A DNA stretch of 64,000 nucleotides from Citrobacter amalonaticus (GCF_018323885.1 NZ_AP024585.1:4154001-4218000); one strand, 5' to 3'. Positions 29,003 to 37,184 are shown, numbered from the stretch's first letter. Numbers and translations are program-made. The notes: a model not told the origin generated them from the sequence alone.

Positions 29003-30154
29003 CTATCCTCGCACCGTGTCCTGCGCCAGCACCACGCGATCGCCGACCTGCAATCCCTCCAGCACTTCGGCGTATTGCCGGTCATTTATCCCAATGCGGA
29101 TGGTGCGGGTGCGCGTTTTCCCGTTTTCAACGGTCGTGATGGTGTAACGCTCGGTATCCAGCGCCTGCCCGAGCGCCGCGACCGGCACGCGCAATACGTT
29201 TTTTGCTTCGGCAATCTGAATAAAGACCTGCGCCGTCATTGACGTTTTGAGCTCGCGCTCAGCGTTAGGCACTTCAAAGGTACCGGTGTAGTACACCGCC
29301 ATCGCCTGTTGATTACCGCCCATGCCGCTCTCGCCGGGCGCTTCCAGCGCTTCCTGCGGCGCAGGCTGCACGAAGCCCATCGTACTGACGTAGCGTTTAT
29401 CCGGATTGGCGATGACGTAAAAGCGCAGCGGCTGACCGGGACGGATTTTTTGCACGTCGGCTTCGGAGATACGCGTTTGCACCTGCATGGTGTCGAGGTT
29501 CGCCAGCACCAGAATGGTCGGTGCCGTTTGCGAGGAGACGATGGTCTGCCCTTCCCGGGTGACGATACCCAGCACTTCGCCGTCGATGGGCGCCACAATG
29601 CGGGTATAGCTGAGATTGGCCTGCGCCGTTTTCACCGCCATCTCCGCCTGCACAATCTGCGCATCGCTCACGTCAATTTGCTGCACCTGCGCATCGTATT
29701 GCGCCTTCGCCTGCTCGTATTCACTGCGCACGGCAGAGCCGTCACGCAGCATCATGCGCTGGCGGTTCAGCTCCTGGCGATAACGTAACAGCGTCGCCTG
29801 CGCCGACAGTTTTTGCGCTTTAGCGCTGGCCAGTTGCGCGCGCGTGTTGTTGAGATCCGACTCCTGCAACGTGGGGTCAATTTCCGCCAGCAGTTGTCCT
29901 TTTTGCACCTTCTCGCCCTGGCGCACATACAGCTTGCGCAATTGTCCGTTGACCTGCGCACCAACGTTAACCTGCACCGCCGGTTTCAGAACCCCCGTCA
30001 CCAGCACCACCTTTTCGATATCGCCCGTGCCAATGGTCTCCAGCGGTAAACTCTCCTGCGGCGAGGTCGAAGCCAGCGACGCCCAGGTGACACCGATCGC
30101 AACGGCCAGCGCTACTGCACCGCCGATCAGCAGCCAACGCGATTTCGGCGTCAT
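29003..30154 (-). CDS. MacA-like periplasmic adaptor (HlyD/RND type)
   Basis: 383 residues with an N-terminal membrane anchor (LLIGGAVALAVAIGVTWASL), a lipoyl/barrel-sandwich domain (VNVGAQVNGQLRKLYVRQGE, then KVQKGQLLAEID), a coiled-coil hairpin (about residues 105-175, SAKAQKLSAQATLLRYRQEL) and beta-barrel domains. It would bridge the inner-membrane transporter(s) and the outer-membrane factor. The start overlaps the stop of the C39 exporter (ATGA). Confidence 0.9.
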   Translation of the reverse strand: MTPKSRWLLIGGAVALAVAIGVTWASLASTSPQESLPLETIGTGDIEKVVLVTGVLKPAVQVNVGAQVNGQLRKLYVRQGEKVQKGQLLAEIDPTLQESDLNNTRAQLASAKAQKLSAQATLLRYRQELNRQRMMLRDGSAVRSEYEQAKAQYDAQVQQIDVSDAQIVQAEMAVKTAQANLSYTRIVAPIDGEVLGIVTREGQTIVSSQTAPTILVLANLDTMQVQTRISEADVQKIRPGQPLRFYVIANPDKRYVSTMGFVQPAPQEALEAPGESGMGGNQQAMAVYYTGTFEVPNAERELKTSMTAQVFIQIAEAKNVLRVPVAALGQALDTERYTITTVENGKTRTRTIRIGINDRQYAEVLEGLQVGDRVVLAQDTVRG

Positions 30155-32268
30155 ACGTTGACCTCCAGCGGGCTGAGCGTGCCGTCGTTCAGTTGATAAA
30201 CCCGCTGGAACCGCGACAGAATCGCGTCGCTGTGGGTGACCACAATCAGTGACTTACCGGCTTTCTGGCAATGAGCGTGAATCGTCTCCATGACAATGGC
30301 CGCGGTGTCGTCGTCAAGATTGGCGGTCGGTTCGTCAAGCAACAACACCGGACGCGAACTGTACAGCGCGCGCGCCAGCAATAACCGCTGACGCTGGCCG
30401 AGCGACAGCGCCGCATGGCTTTCGCGGATCAAGGCGTCGATACCGCCCGGTAATCCGCGTACCACCTCACCCAGCGCGAGGGATTCCAGCAATGCCTCAA
30501 TCTGCCCACGGTCGCGTTCGCGGTAGTGCGCGTCGAACAACGTAATGTTTTCGCGAACCGTGGCGTTAAACAGAATATCCTCCTGACTTTGCAGGCAGAC
30601 AAACTGCGCCAGTTGTTGCGAAGGGAGTGCCGAATCTGCGGCATAACAGCCCCCCGCCTGCGGAGAAAACAGGCCGGCAATCAGACGGAGTAAAGTGCTC
30701 TTACCCGCACCAGATTCACCGACAATTGCAATCTGATCGCCCGCGCGTAGCGACAGCGACACCGACGACAGCACCGGCCTGGCGGGATCGTAGCCATAGC
30801 ACAACGACGCAAACGTCAGATCCGGCGCGGTATCGGTGGGAAGTTGCATCGCAAACGAAGCGGGCTTCGCCTCGTCTCGTGGCGCAAACAGCGCATGGGC
30901 GCGGGTGTCGATCACGTTCAATTGCGATTTCTGAATGATGGCGTAGAAGATACGCGTGACGTAGGAGGTGAATATTTGCCGCAGGAAGCTATAGGCAAAA
31001 AAATCGCCCAGTGAGATCAGTTTGCTGTGCACCATCGGCAGAACCACCAGCATAAACACCACCATCTCCAGGCTTCCGGTGAGCTGATACAGCCCCTCTT
31101 TCACCTGCTGATAGACCTTCTGGCGTTGCAGACACGAAAACAGATCGCGACTGAAGTTGGCAAATTGTCCCTGGCGCTGTCCTTCCAGTCCGGCGGTTTT
31201 GACGGTCAAAATGCCCTGAATAGTCTCCATGAAAAAATCATTCAGGGTGGCGCTTTTCAGCTGCAATTGCTGGGTGAACCAGCGGTCTCGGATCACCGCC
31301 CAGACGCTGATGACCCCCATTACCGTGACGCCGACGGCGGAGATCGCCGCCAGCACGGGCGCAATCCAGAACATGATCGCCAGCGCGATCGTGCAGATCA
31401 CCCAGTCGGAGCGCAGGCCGTTATCCAGCTCAATCTTTTGCAACAGGCCAATCTGCCAGGCCGTGAAGCGGCTGAAGATCTCCCCCGGCGCCCGTTTTTC
31501 GAAAAAACGCAGTGGGTTGTGGAGCAGGCGGGAAAACCCCACACCGCTGTGGATCAGCACAAAGCGTTTGATAAAGCGTTCGCTAATCACCCGCACGCCC
31601 AGCGCCATCAGTGAGGAGGCGACAAACGCCAGGATAAACCAGCCGTAGGGAAAGTCGCTGCTGGCCACGCTGGAAAAGGCCTGGTTGATGGCGTTGCTCA
31701 CCATCGTCGGCATCAGAAATAGCGTCAGCGAGACGAGGAAGGTCAGCAGCATCAGCCGATAGATCCCCGGCACCGCCGCAGTTTCCTGCATGCTCATCGC
31801 GCGCGGCGCGCTCTGCGCGGTTGTCGACAACGGCAAATCAGGGTCTGCGGCAACGGCCTGCTCAGGTTCGACAATCAGGGCATAGCCGCTGATCTCCTGC
31901 TTAAGCGCGGCAAACGGTAACCACTGCTCACCAATCGCCGGGTTCATCACGCACACGTGGTTGCCTTTGCGCCAGGCCAGCAGGACATAGTGACTTGCAC
32001 CATAATGCAAAATGGCCGGCAGCGGCAGGTCGCTCAGCTCATCGTGCTCAAACAGGACCGGCGTCGTCGCAATACCCAGCCGCGCCAGAATGCTCATCAG
32101 CGTATCCAGTGAGATTCCGTGGTCAGAGGCCGGAAACCACTCGCGCAATGTTGCCAGCGAAACAGGCTGCCCCTGCGTCTGTGCCAGCATCGCCACGCAC
32201 GCCAGGCCGCACTCGTTGGTCTCTTCCTGAAAGATCAGATTCGGGATCGTGGTCGTCATTTTTATCAT
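30151..32268 (-). CDS. Peptidase-containing ABC exporter (C39, CvaB-type)
   Basis: Cleaves a double-glycine leader and exports the peptide. 705 residues: C39 peptidase (about 5-130) with Q14, C20 in NECGLACVAML and H93 in SHYVLL; the third triad position, usually Asp in a DPA.G motif, is N109 (MNPAIG). Then six membrane helices (about 165-450) and an ATPase with Walker A GESGAGKST, signature LSLGQRQR and Walker B LLLDEPTANLD. The start ATG overlaps the previous stop (TGATG); ATG at 32259 is an alternative. Its obvious substrate is the GG-leader peptide at 33959-34156. Confidence 0.9.
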   Translation of the reverse strand: MIKMTTTIPNLIFQEETNECGLACVAMLAQTQGQPVSLATLREWFPASDHGISLDTLMSILARLGIATTPVLFEHDELSDLPLPAILHYGASHYVLLAWRKGNHVCVMNPAIGEQWLPFAALKQEISGYALIVEPEQAVAADPDLPLSTTAQSAPRAMSMQETAAVPGIYRLMLLTFLVSLTLFLMPTMVSNAINQAFSSVASSDFPYGWFILAFVASSLMALGVRVISERFIKRFVLIHSGVGFSRLLHNPLRFFEKRAPGEIFSRFTAWQIGLLQKIELDNGLRSDWVICTIALAIMFWIAPVLAAISAVGVTVMGVISVWAVIRDRWFTQQLQLKSATLNDFFMETIQGILTVKTAGLEGQRQGQFANFSRDLFSCLQRQKVYQQVKEGLYQLTGSLEMVVFMLVVLPMVHSKLISLGDFFAYSFLRQIFTSYVTRIFYAIIQKSQLNVIDTRAHALFAPRDEAKPASFAMQLPTDTAPDLTFASLCYGYDPARPVLSSVSLSLRAGDQIAIVGESGAGKSTLLRLIAGLFSPQAGGCYAADSALPSQQLAQFVCLQSQEDILFNATVRENITLFDAHYRERDRGQIEALLESLALGEVVRGLPGGIDALIRESHAALSLGQRQRLLLARALYSSRPVLLLDEPTANLDDDTAAIVMETIHAHCQKAGKSLIVVTHSDAILSRFQRVYQLNDGTLSPLEVNV

Positions 32269-33218
32269 CAGTGATTAATAAAGAAGAGAGAATGGCTGTG
32301 CCAAAGAAGCCACTCCTGCGGATATTCGCGCAGCGTGGATTCAATAATGTCAGGCAGTTCGCGGGCGACATTCTGACTGCTCACCGGCGGACGAATATGA
32401 ATGTGCAGACCGTTGTGGTAGCTGAGGTGATAAAACACCACCTGCGCCGTAATCACTCCGGAAAGGCGCACCACGCCATTGTGTAACTTCGCGCTGCGGC
32501 CGAATAAACGACACGGCAGTTTCGCCGCCAGCGCCCCTTCGGCCTGTAGGGTGTAGTCCGGCGAGATATCGGGAAAAATAATCATGTTCTGCCGTCCGGT
32601 AGCGACATCGGTGATGAGCTCCATCAGGCTGCCGGCCAGCGTTTTGTTCTGCTGATGGATGGAGCAATAGGAGAGGTCGATACCGCCCAGGGCACGGGTC
32701 TGCGCGTTGTAGAGTTCGGCGCTGGAAGAGACCACCACGCAGGCTTTACCCGGCGTGACGCAGGCACCGACCATCGCCGCCAGCACGTCCGACACCGTAT
32801 GTAACGGCGCCAGAATGTAAGGAATGTTCTGCTGATGCAGCGGTGCGACTACGGCATCAAGTTCTGCCGCACAGGCACGGATCTGCTGGAGTAGCGCCGG
32901 GTTTTGTCCCCATGTTGCGGCCTCTTCCAGCAGGCGGCGACGCACCGCGATCCAGGCCGCGTTCACCCGGCCGGTTTGCCCGATCAGGCAGCGGGTGTTT
33001 TCGTTTGCCACCGCATTGCGTAAGCGATAAGAGCGCCCCAGCAACCGTAGCGCGCAGAGTCCTTTCGCTACGGTCAGTAATGCGGGCAGCGGTAGATAAC
33101 GCACCATTTTTCGCAGCAGAATCAGTGTTCCCTGAGAAAAATTACGCTTCGCGTCATACAGCCATCCCGCACTGTTTTTAAAACTAAATACGCTCCAGAT
33201 AATAAAAAATCTGACCAC
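32268..33218 (-). CDS. LpxL/HtrB-like acyltransferase-fold protein
   Basis: 316 residues with the overall plan of lipid A late acyltransferases: N-terminal hydrophobic region, YILAPLHTVSDVLAAM near residues 134-149 (H140 with D144, an H-x3-D variant of the usual H-x4-D/E), a central segment NMIIFPDISPDYT corresponding to the AP.D region, and a C-terminal YPQEWLLWHSH resembling the usual MWLH. Similarity is weak, so it may have a different acceptor. In this operon it could move an acyl chain from the local ACP to the peptide; this is inference. It starts five bases after the DsbA-like stop. Confidence 0.6.
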   Translation of the reverse strand: MVRFFIIWSVFSFKNSAGWLYDAKRNFSQGTLILLRKMVRYLPLPALLTVAKGLCALRLLGRSYRLRNAVANENTRCLIGQTGRVNAAWIAVRRRLLEEAATWGQNPALLQQIRACAAELDAVVAPLHQQNIPYILAPLHTVSDVLAAMVGACVTPGKACVVVSSSAELYNAQTRALGGIDLSYCSIHQQNKTLAGSLMELITDVATGRQNMIIFPDISPDYTLQAEGALAAKLPCRLFGRSAKLHNGVVRLSGVITAQVVFYHLSYHNGLHIHIRPPVSSQNVARELPDIIESTLREYPQEWLLWHSHSLFFINH

Positions 33219-33223
33219 CGCGG

Positions 33224-33895
33224 TTATTTATCCTCTTTCAGCAATTGCAGCATGCGCTGCGCAAATTGAGGAAATTCACTGTCCTGGGCGACCACGTAGC
33301 GTTTATTGATAATAAACATCGGCGTCGCGTTAATATCATAATGCGCGGTAATGGCCGCCATCGTGCTGAGACGGTTTTTAACCGCGTCGCTCTGACGCAG
33401 AGTATTAAATTTATCCACATCAATATTGTTTTTGACCAGCCAGGCATTCAATGCCTTCTCATCGGTGAGGTCGACATTACGGGTAATAACGGCGTTATAG
33501 GCGCTGTCGCGAACGTTCTTTTCAATCCCCATCTCTTCCAGCGTGGCGAAAATCGGCGCGTAAGCAGCAAGACCGCTGTCTTCACTGGTAATATGAATCG
33601 CGGTAAATACACTGCCCGGCGGCAGGGTCCGGGAAAATTCCGCCAGATTTTCTTCGTTAGCCGCACAATAATGGCAACCGTAAGACATCACCTCGATAAT
33701 ACTGCGCGCGTCTTTAATCGGACTCTGAGCAATTTGTTCTGTGCTGACTTCACGAAAAGCCTGTGTTTGTGAGTTATCCGTGGCAAAGGTATTAAAGACA
33801 AAAATGTGATAACAAAGCACCGTCATCAACGAAGAGATGACGATCAAACACAGCGAATAGCTGATAATAGTGATGCGTTTAAATTGGGTCGCCAT
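33224..33895 (-). CDS. Membrane-anchored DsbA-like thiol oxidoreductase
   Basis: 223 residues: a membrane anchor (about 8-32, ITIISYSLCLIVISSLMTVL) and a periplasmic thioredoxin-fold domain with active site C74-H-Y-C77 and the cis-proline region NATPMFIINKRYV. CxHYC-type sites with His are typical of DsbA oxidases. I start at the ATG at 33895; a longer frame from 33955 would translate through the hairpin described at 33921-33946. It likely forms or edits disulfides in the five-cysteine peptide encoded just upstream. Confidence 0.85.
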   Translation of the reverse strand: MATQFKRITIISYSLCLIVISSLMTVLCYHIFVFNTFATDNSQTQAFREVSTEQIAQSPIKDARSIIEVMSYGCHYCAANEENLAEFSRTLPPGSVFTAIHITSEDSGLAAYAPIFATLEEMGIEKNVRDSAYNAVITRNVDLTDEKALNAWLVKNNIDVDKFNTLRQSDAVKNRLSTMAAITAHYDINATPMFIINKRYVVAQDSEFPQFAQRMLQLLKEDK

Positions 33896-33920
33896 AGTAT
33901 TCTCGCAGCGGAAAAGATAA

Positions 33921-33946
33921 ACCTGGAGGCGCGGGTACCTCCAGGT
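33921..33946 (-). terminator. Intercistronic hairpin just after the peptide gene (partial terminator/attenuator)
   Basis: Perfect 9-base stem ACCTGGAGG/CCTCCAGGT with an 8-base loop, starting 12 bases after the peptide stop on the minus strand and followed by TTTATCTTTTCC. Such hairpins commonly let a precursor peptide be made in excess over the downstream enzymes. Confidence 0.7.
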
Positions 33947-33958
33947 CATAGCCAATGA

Positions 33959-34156
33959 TTAGCGGTTCGGAACCCCACCACACTTGCTGGCGTTCGCATC
34001 TTTCATTGACGTGGTCGTACCGTGCTTATCCGTGCAGGTTGTCAGTTCCTTACAGGAGGTCACACCACCAATAGTGACGTTCTGATACGTGGTTTCGCAG
34101 GTTTTACAGGTTCCGCCCACCACGTTTGCCACTTCGATCGCAGTTAATTTTTTCAT
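33959..34156 (-). CDS. Double-glycine-leader peptide, Cys-rich (putative microcin/bacteriocin precursor)
   Basis: 65 residues. MKKLTAIEVANVVGG is a classic leader ending in Gly-Gly, with hydrophobic residues at the positions read by C39 peptidases. Cleavage after GG would give a 50-residue product with cysteines at 2, 5, 20, 26 and 44, rich in Thr and Lys, ending GGVPNR. It has a good ribosome site (AAGGAAA) and is first in a run with a DsbA-like protein, acyltransferase, C39 exporter and lipid-synthesis genes. It resembles the short GG-leader peptides grouped as DUF4762, from memory. No immunity gene is recognisable. Activity is unknown. Confidence 0.82.
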   Translation of the reverse strand: MKKLTAIEVANVVGGTCKTCETTYQNVTIGGVTSCKELTTCTDKHGTTTSMKDANASKCGGVPNR

Positions 34157-34185
34157 CTCTGTTTTCCTTACTTAGGGTTTAATGG

Positions 34186-34229
34186 GGTGCAATCACTTGC
34201 ACCGATCGCTCGGCAAATACCACTGCCGA
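34186..34229 (-). promoter_or_regulatory. Two hairpins in the leader of the peptide gene
   Basis: On the minus strand the 82-base gap between the LuxR-type gene and the peptide gene contains TCGGCA...TGCCGA (arms 34210-34215 and 34224-34229) and GGTGCAA-GTGA-TTGCACC (34186-34203), about 30 bases before the ATG. They may separate regulator and peptide expression or control translation. No clear promoter boxes can be named. Confidence 0.4.
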
Positions 34230-34238
34230 AAAGACAGT

Positions 34239-34907
34239 TCACGGGTCACACGGCATAATTCCCTTGAACACCGTGAATAACGCAATGTTGTTTCTAATAT
34301 TCAGTCGTTTCATTAAGTGCCGTTTGATATAGCTCAGGCGTCGGACATCAATATTCACTTCACCGGAAATTTGCGACAGCGATTTCCCTTTGAATATCTC
34401 TTCCATCAACCACCATTCATTGCCGGAAATCGTATAATTCATTTCCCGGTGGTGCAGTCTTCTGCGGGTGTAATTCACTAATGAATAGCTAAAGCAGCAT
34501 CCCTGGCGTCGTTGGTCCAATAATTCCTGAAAAAAAGGGGTGATATTGGCGAGATTCTCGCTTTTCAATAACCAGTGCGCGTTTGGCAACAGCGCATACA
34601 ACGTGAAAAACAGCGGCATGTTGTGCTCGCTTAATAAAATGATCAGATTCTTGTTTTCACGCTGATAGAAATTATTCATGAGCTGCAGCGCGCGAATCCG
34701 CTCACGCGGCAGGCTGTCCAAATCGCAGAGGATCCACAGGCAGCAGTCATCATTCACGCGAGTCTGTAACTGCTTAATCAATTGCGTGTAATCATCCGTT
34801 AAGGAATATAAAACATCCGTTTTCTCCGCAAGCAAACTGGCAATCACTGTTTTGATTCCTTGCGAAAAAAAGAGATCTTTGTTGTAAAGAAAACACTGAT
34901 ACACCAT
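34239..34907 (-). CDS. LuxR-type transcriptional regulator
   Basis: 222 residues. The C-terminal part (about 163-215, ISGNEWWLMEEIFKGKSLSQ, ISGEVNIDVRRLSYIKRHLM, KRLNIRNNIALF) is a LuxR/FixJ helix-turn-helix. The N-terminal part resembles a receiver domain in size but lacks a clear DD...D...K phosphorylation set, like other fimbria-linked regulators. It lies 23 bases after the last fimbrial gene and just before the peptide gene, so it could coordinate both; this is inference. Confidence 0.75.
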   Translation of the reverse strand: MVYQCFLYNKDLFFSQGIKTVIASLLAEKTDVLYSLTDDYTQLIKQLQTRVNDDCCLWILCDLDSLPRERIRALQLMNNFYQRENKNLIILLSEHNMPLFFTLYALLPNAHWLLKSENLANITPFFQELLDQRRQGCCFSYSLVNYTRRRLHHREMNYTISGNEWWLMEEIFKGKSLSQISGEVNIDVRRLSYIKRHLMKRLNIRNNIALFTVFKGIMPCDP

Positions 34908-34930
34908 GCCTCAATATCCTTTTGATGACG

Positions 34931-35479
34931 CTACTGATAGTTCAATGTGTAATTCGCTGTGGCGGTAAAAGGTCCGGTGGTCAGGGTGCCGTTTGCTAAG
35001 GCATCCGGTTCAGCCTCCACAAATGCCTGGAAGTTAAGCCGTAAAGTGGTGTCGCTGATCGCGGCCGGACGGGTCGCCACATTCAGGCGCACAGGCGTAT
35101 CGTCTTCCTCCAGAAGACCGATCCCCACGCCACCCGCGTTGCCCGGTGATGTGGCGCTGATCGCCAGTCGGTCCGCCAGATTGCCATTGGCAGTACCGCT
35201 GAACGTCACCGTCACAGAATCAAAGACGCTCGGCGTGCAATCCTCTAATTTGATCGTGAACGGAACCGGCACTGTTTTTCCGTTGATATACAGTGACTTG
35301 GTCGATACTTTCCCGAAATCGACTGGCACCCGCTCTGAATCAGGCGCAATGCTGCACGGGTAGGCCATCACCACGCCGGTGAAACTGAGATCGCCACCCA
35401 GCAACTCCCCCAGCGCCCACACCGGGGCCGGAGCGAGCGCCGTCAATAAACCGGCAAAGACCATTGTTATGCGATGCAT
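34931..35479 (-). CDS. Minor fimbrial subunit (second fimbrial operon)
   Basis: 182 residues: signal peptide (to APVWA), pilin domain with cysteines in AYPCSIAPDSERVPVDFG and LEDCTPSVFD, and the C-terminal FTATANYTLNYQ zipper. The alternating pattern VDFGKVSTKSLYINGKTVPV is typical of type 1/P pilus subunits. Last structural gene of the operon, nine bases after the adhesin. Confidence 0.88.
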   Translation of the reverse strand: MHRITMVFAGLLTALAPAPVWALGELLGGDLSFTGVVMAYPCSIAPDSERVPVDFGKVSTKSLYINGKTVPVPFTIKLEDCTPSVFDSVTVTFSGTANGNLADRLAISATSPGNAGGVGIGLLEEDDTPVRLNVATRPAAISDTTLRLNFQAFVEAEPDALANGTLTTGPFTATANYTLNYQ

Positions 35480-35488
35480 ATTCCCTCC

Positions 35489-36544
35489 TTACTGGAATTC
35501 AGCCACAACCGTTGCAGATGCATGGAACTCACCTTCCGGAATGACGGAGGTGGTATATTTCGCCACCGGCGCGGCAGTCAGGTTCCAGTCGCCTTCGTTA
35601 TTGGCAAACCCCGGCACGTTATAGAAGGTATTGGGTGCCACCGGGTTGCCCTGACGATCGCGCAGCGCAATGCCCAGCTCGGAACGATCCGTTGTCCCCT
35701 GCGTACTCAGGTATTTACCATCGTCAAACGCAGGATTAGCCTGCTGGATCCCCAATTTGATATTCAGTGCCCCCTGGGCAAAACTGCCGCCCTCGCACTT
35801 CACATGAATCGGTACGTTTTTGCTGTAATTGATGCCATTCAGTCGGCTACCGATCCCCGGTATGTTGCCGAAGTCAACGACGATCGGCGTCCCCTGATTG
35901 ACGATACATTTATCCGGCACGGTGATGACACCGGAAGCGATGGTGATGCGGGAAAGCGGCGTTTGCCCCATTGCGCCCGGCCCCAGGCGACCAAAGAGTT
36001 TTGCAATCTCAGATCCTTGCAGGTTCACCCCGTTGATAATCGGTTTGGTGATCATAAAGGTCACCTTCCCCTTTGCACCGGAGGTAAACTGGTTGTCAAG
36101 GATCGTGCTGGGCGGGTTACAGTAGTTCTGATTGGCGTCGTTTGAGATGTTATCAAACGGTACTGTTTTATAATCTTGCAGATTCCCGCCGATGTAGATC
36201 TCAATTTTAACGTCCATATAGTCATTCAGTTTGAGGTAACCCGGCGTCATTCCGGACTGCGTCAACGTCGCCTGAGACATGTAATACACCGGCTGATCCA
36301 CCATTGACTGTGTACAGTACGCACGCCCCTGGAACATCCCTGCCAGATTAAACTCGTCAGTAATGGTCGCCCCTGCCTGGTTGGAGGTAATATCATGATT
36401 GCTGATATTAATCAGATAGTCATAGGTCCCATTCACCGGTTCAATTTCACCGTCCAGTGCGGACCACGCCGCGCCCGGTAAGCCGAGCGTGCTGAGTGCC
36501 AGTAAGACCGGCCATTTGCGGCGGAACAGGCCTGACAGTTTCAT
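35489..36544 (-). CDS. Fimbrial tip protein/adhesin (second operon)
   Basis: 351 residues: signal peptide (to GAAWS), a long unique N-terminal region (about 28-190, with YDYLINISNHDITSNQAGAT and AYCTQSMVDQPVYYM) and a C-terminal pilin domain (about 200-351, ITVPDKCIVNQGTPIVVDFG to TVVAEFQ). The two-domain length suggests a tip adhesin or large tip subunit. The ATG overlaps the previous stop (TAATG). The receptor is unknown. Confidence 0.8.
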   Translation of the reverse strand: MKLSGLFRRKWPVLLALSTLGLPGAAWSALDGEIEPVNGTYDYLINISNHDITSNQAGATITDEFNLAGMFQGRAYCTQSMVDQPVYYMSQATLTQSGMTPGYLKLNDYMDVKIEIYIGGNLQDYKTVPFDNISNDANQNYCNPPSTILDNQFTSGAKGKVTFMITKPIINGVNLQGSEIAKLFGRLGPGAMGQTPLSRITIASGVITVPDKCIVNQGTPIVVDFGNIPGIGSRLNGINYSKNVPIHVKCEGGSFAQGALNIKLGIQQANPAFDDGKYLSTQGTTDRSELGIALRDRQGNPVAPNTFYNVPGFANNEGDWNLTAAPVAKYTTSVIPEGEFHASATVVAEFQ

Positions 36545-37167
36545 TACAAGTACTCCATCTTCAGGCGGACCAGGCTGCTAAAGTCACCCGCGCTCACATG
36601 CAACCCCGTGGATTCCAGCGCCGCCATAAAATTCAGTTCACTATCACCAGAGTTCACCAGCCAGGGCGCATGGGTCTGCCCGACATCCAGCGCATTCCCG
36701 TTTTTATCGAGCAGGCGCACGCCGGCTCCCTGGGTCGTACCGCTGGTGCGTAATAGCTGGCCGTTATTAAGATCGGATTCACCAACGAACGTCAGTTGCA
36801 CCGCCTGCTCCCCGGTGCTGTAGGCACGCCAGTCATTCCCGGTGGTTCTGGACGCCAGACTCCCTCGCGACTGCGACGCCCCTTTCAGGCAGTCCTTCAG
36901 ATACAATTTGAAGCGTACCGGCTCACTGCGATCGCCCGCCTGGCGAAAATTCTGCGCGCTGATCTCGCCCATCTCGACATCCTGAATACGCCCTTGTGTC
37001 ATCAGCACACAGGGAGAGGCAAACACGGTGCCGTGAAACCGGACAATGCCGCTATCTTCGCTGACATGTTCCTGAGCGCTATGCTGTGGCTGCGCGGGCA
37101 CATCCGCCCCGCACTGAAACGCCACGCCCATCGCAAGGAGGGCCACCGTGAATAAAGGATTTTGCAT
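36544..37167 (-). CDS. Minor fimbrial subunit (second operon)
   Basis: 207 residues from the ATG at 37167, which has GGAGGAACCTGACA before it; a longer frame would enter the chaperone gene. Signal peptide, then pilin domain with FHGTVFASPCVLMTQGRIQD and LYLKDCLKG supplying the cysteine pair, and C-terminal VRLKMEYL. Probably an adaptor between shaft and tip. Confidence 0.85.
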   Translation of the reverse strand: MQNPLFTVALLAMGVAFQCGADVPAQPQHSAQEHVSEDSGIVRFHGTVFASPCVLMTQGRIQDVEMGEISAQNFRQAGDRSEPVRFKLYLKDCLKGASQSRGSLASRTTGNDWRAYSTGEQAVQLTFVGESDLNNGQLLRTSGTTQGAGVRLLDKNGNALDVGQTHAPWLVNSGDSELNFMAALESTGLHVSAGDFSSLVRLKMEYL

Positions 37168-37184
37168 TGTCAGGTTCCTCCTGG

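Noticed and set aside
33895..33955. N-terminal extension of the DsbA-like protein from an upstream start
   Set aside because: It would be translated from the hairpin 33921-33946 and would put a charged segment before the membrane anchor; the ATG at 33895 is better.
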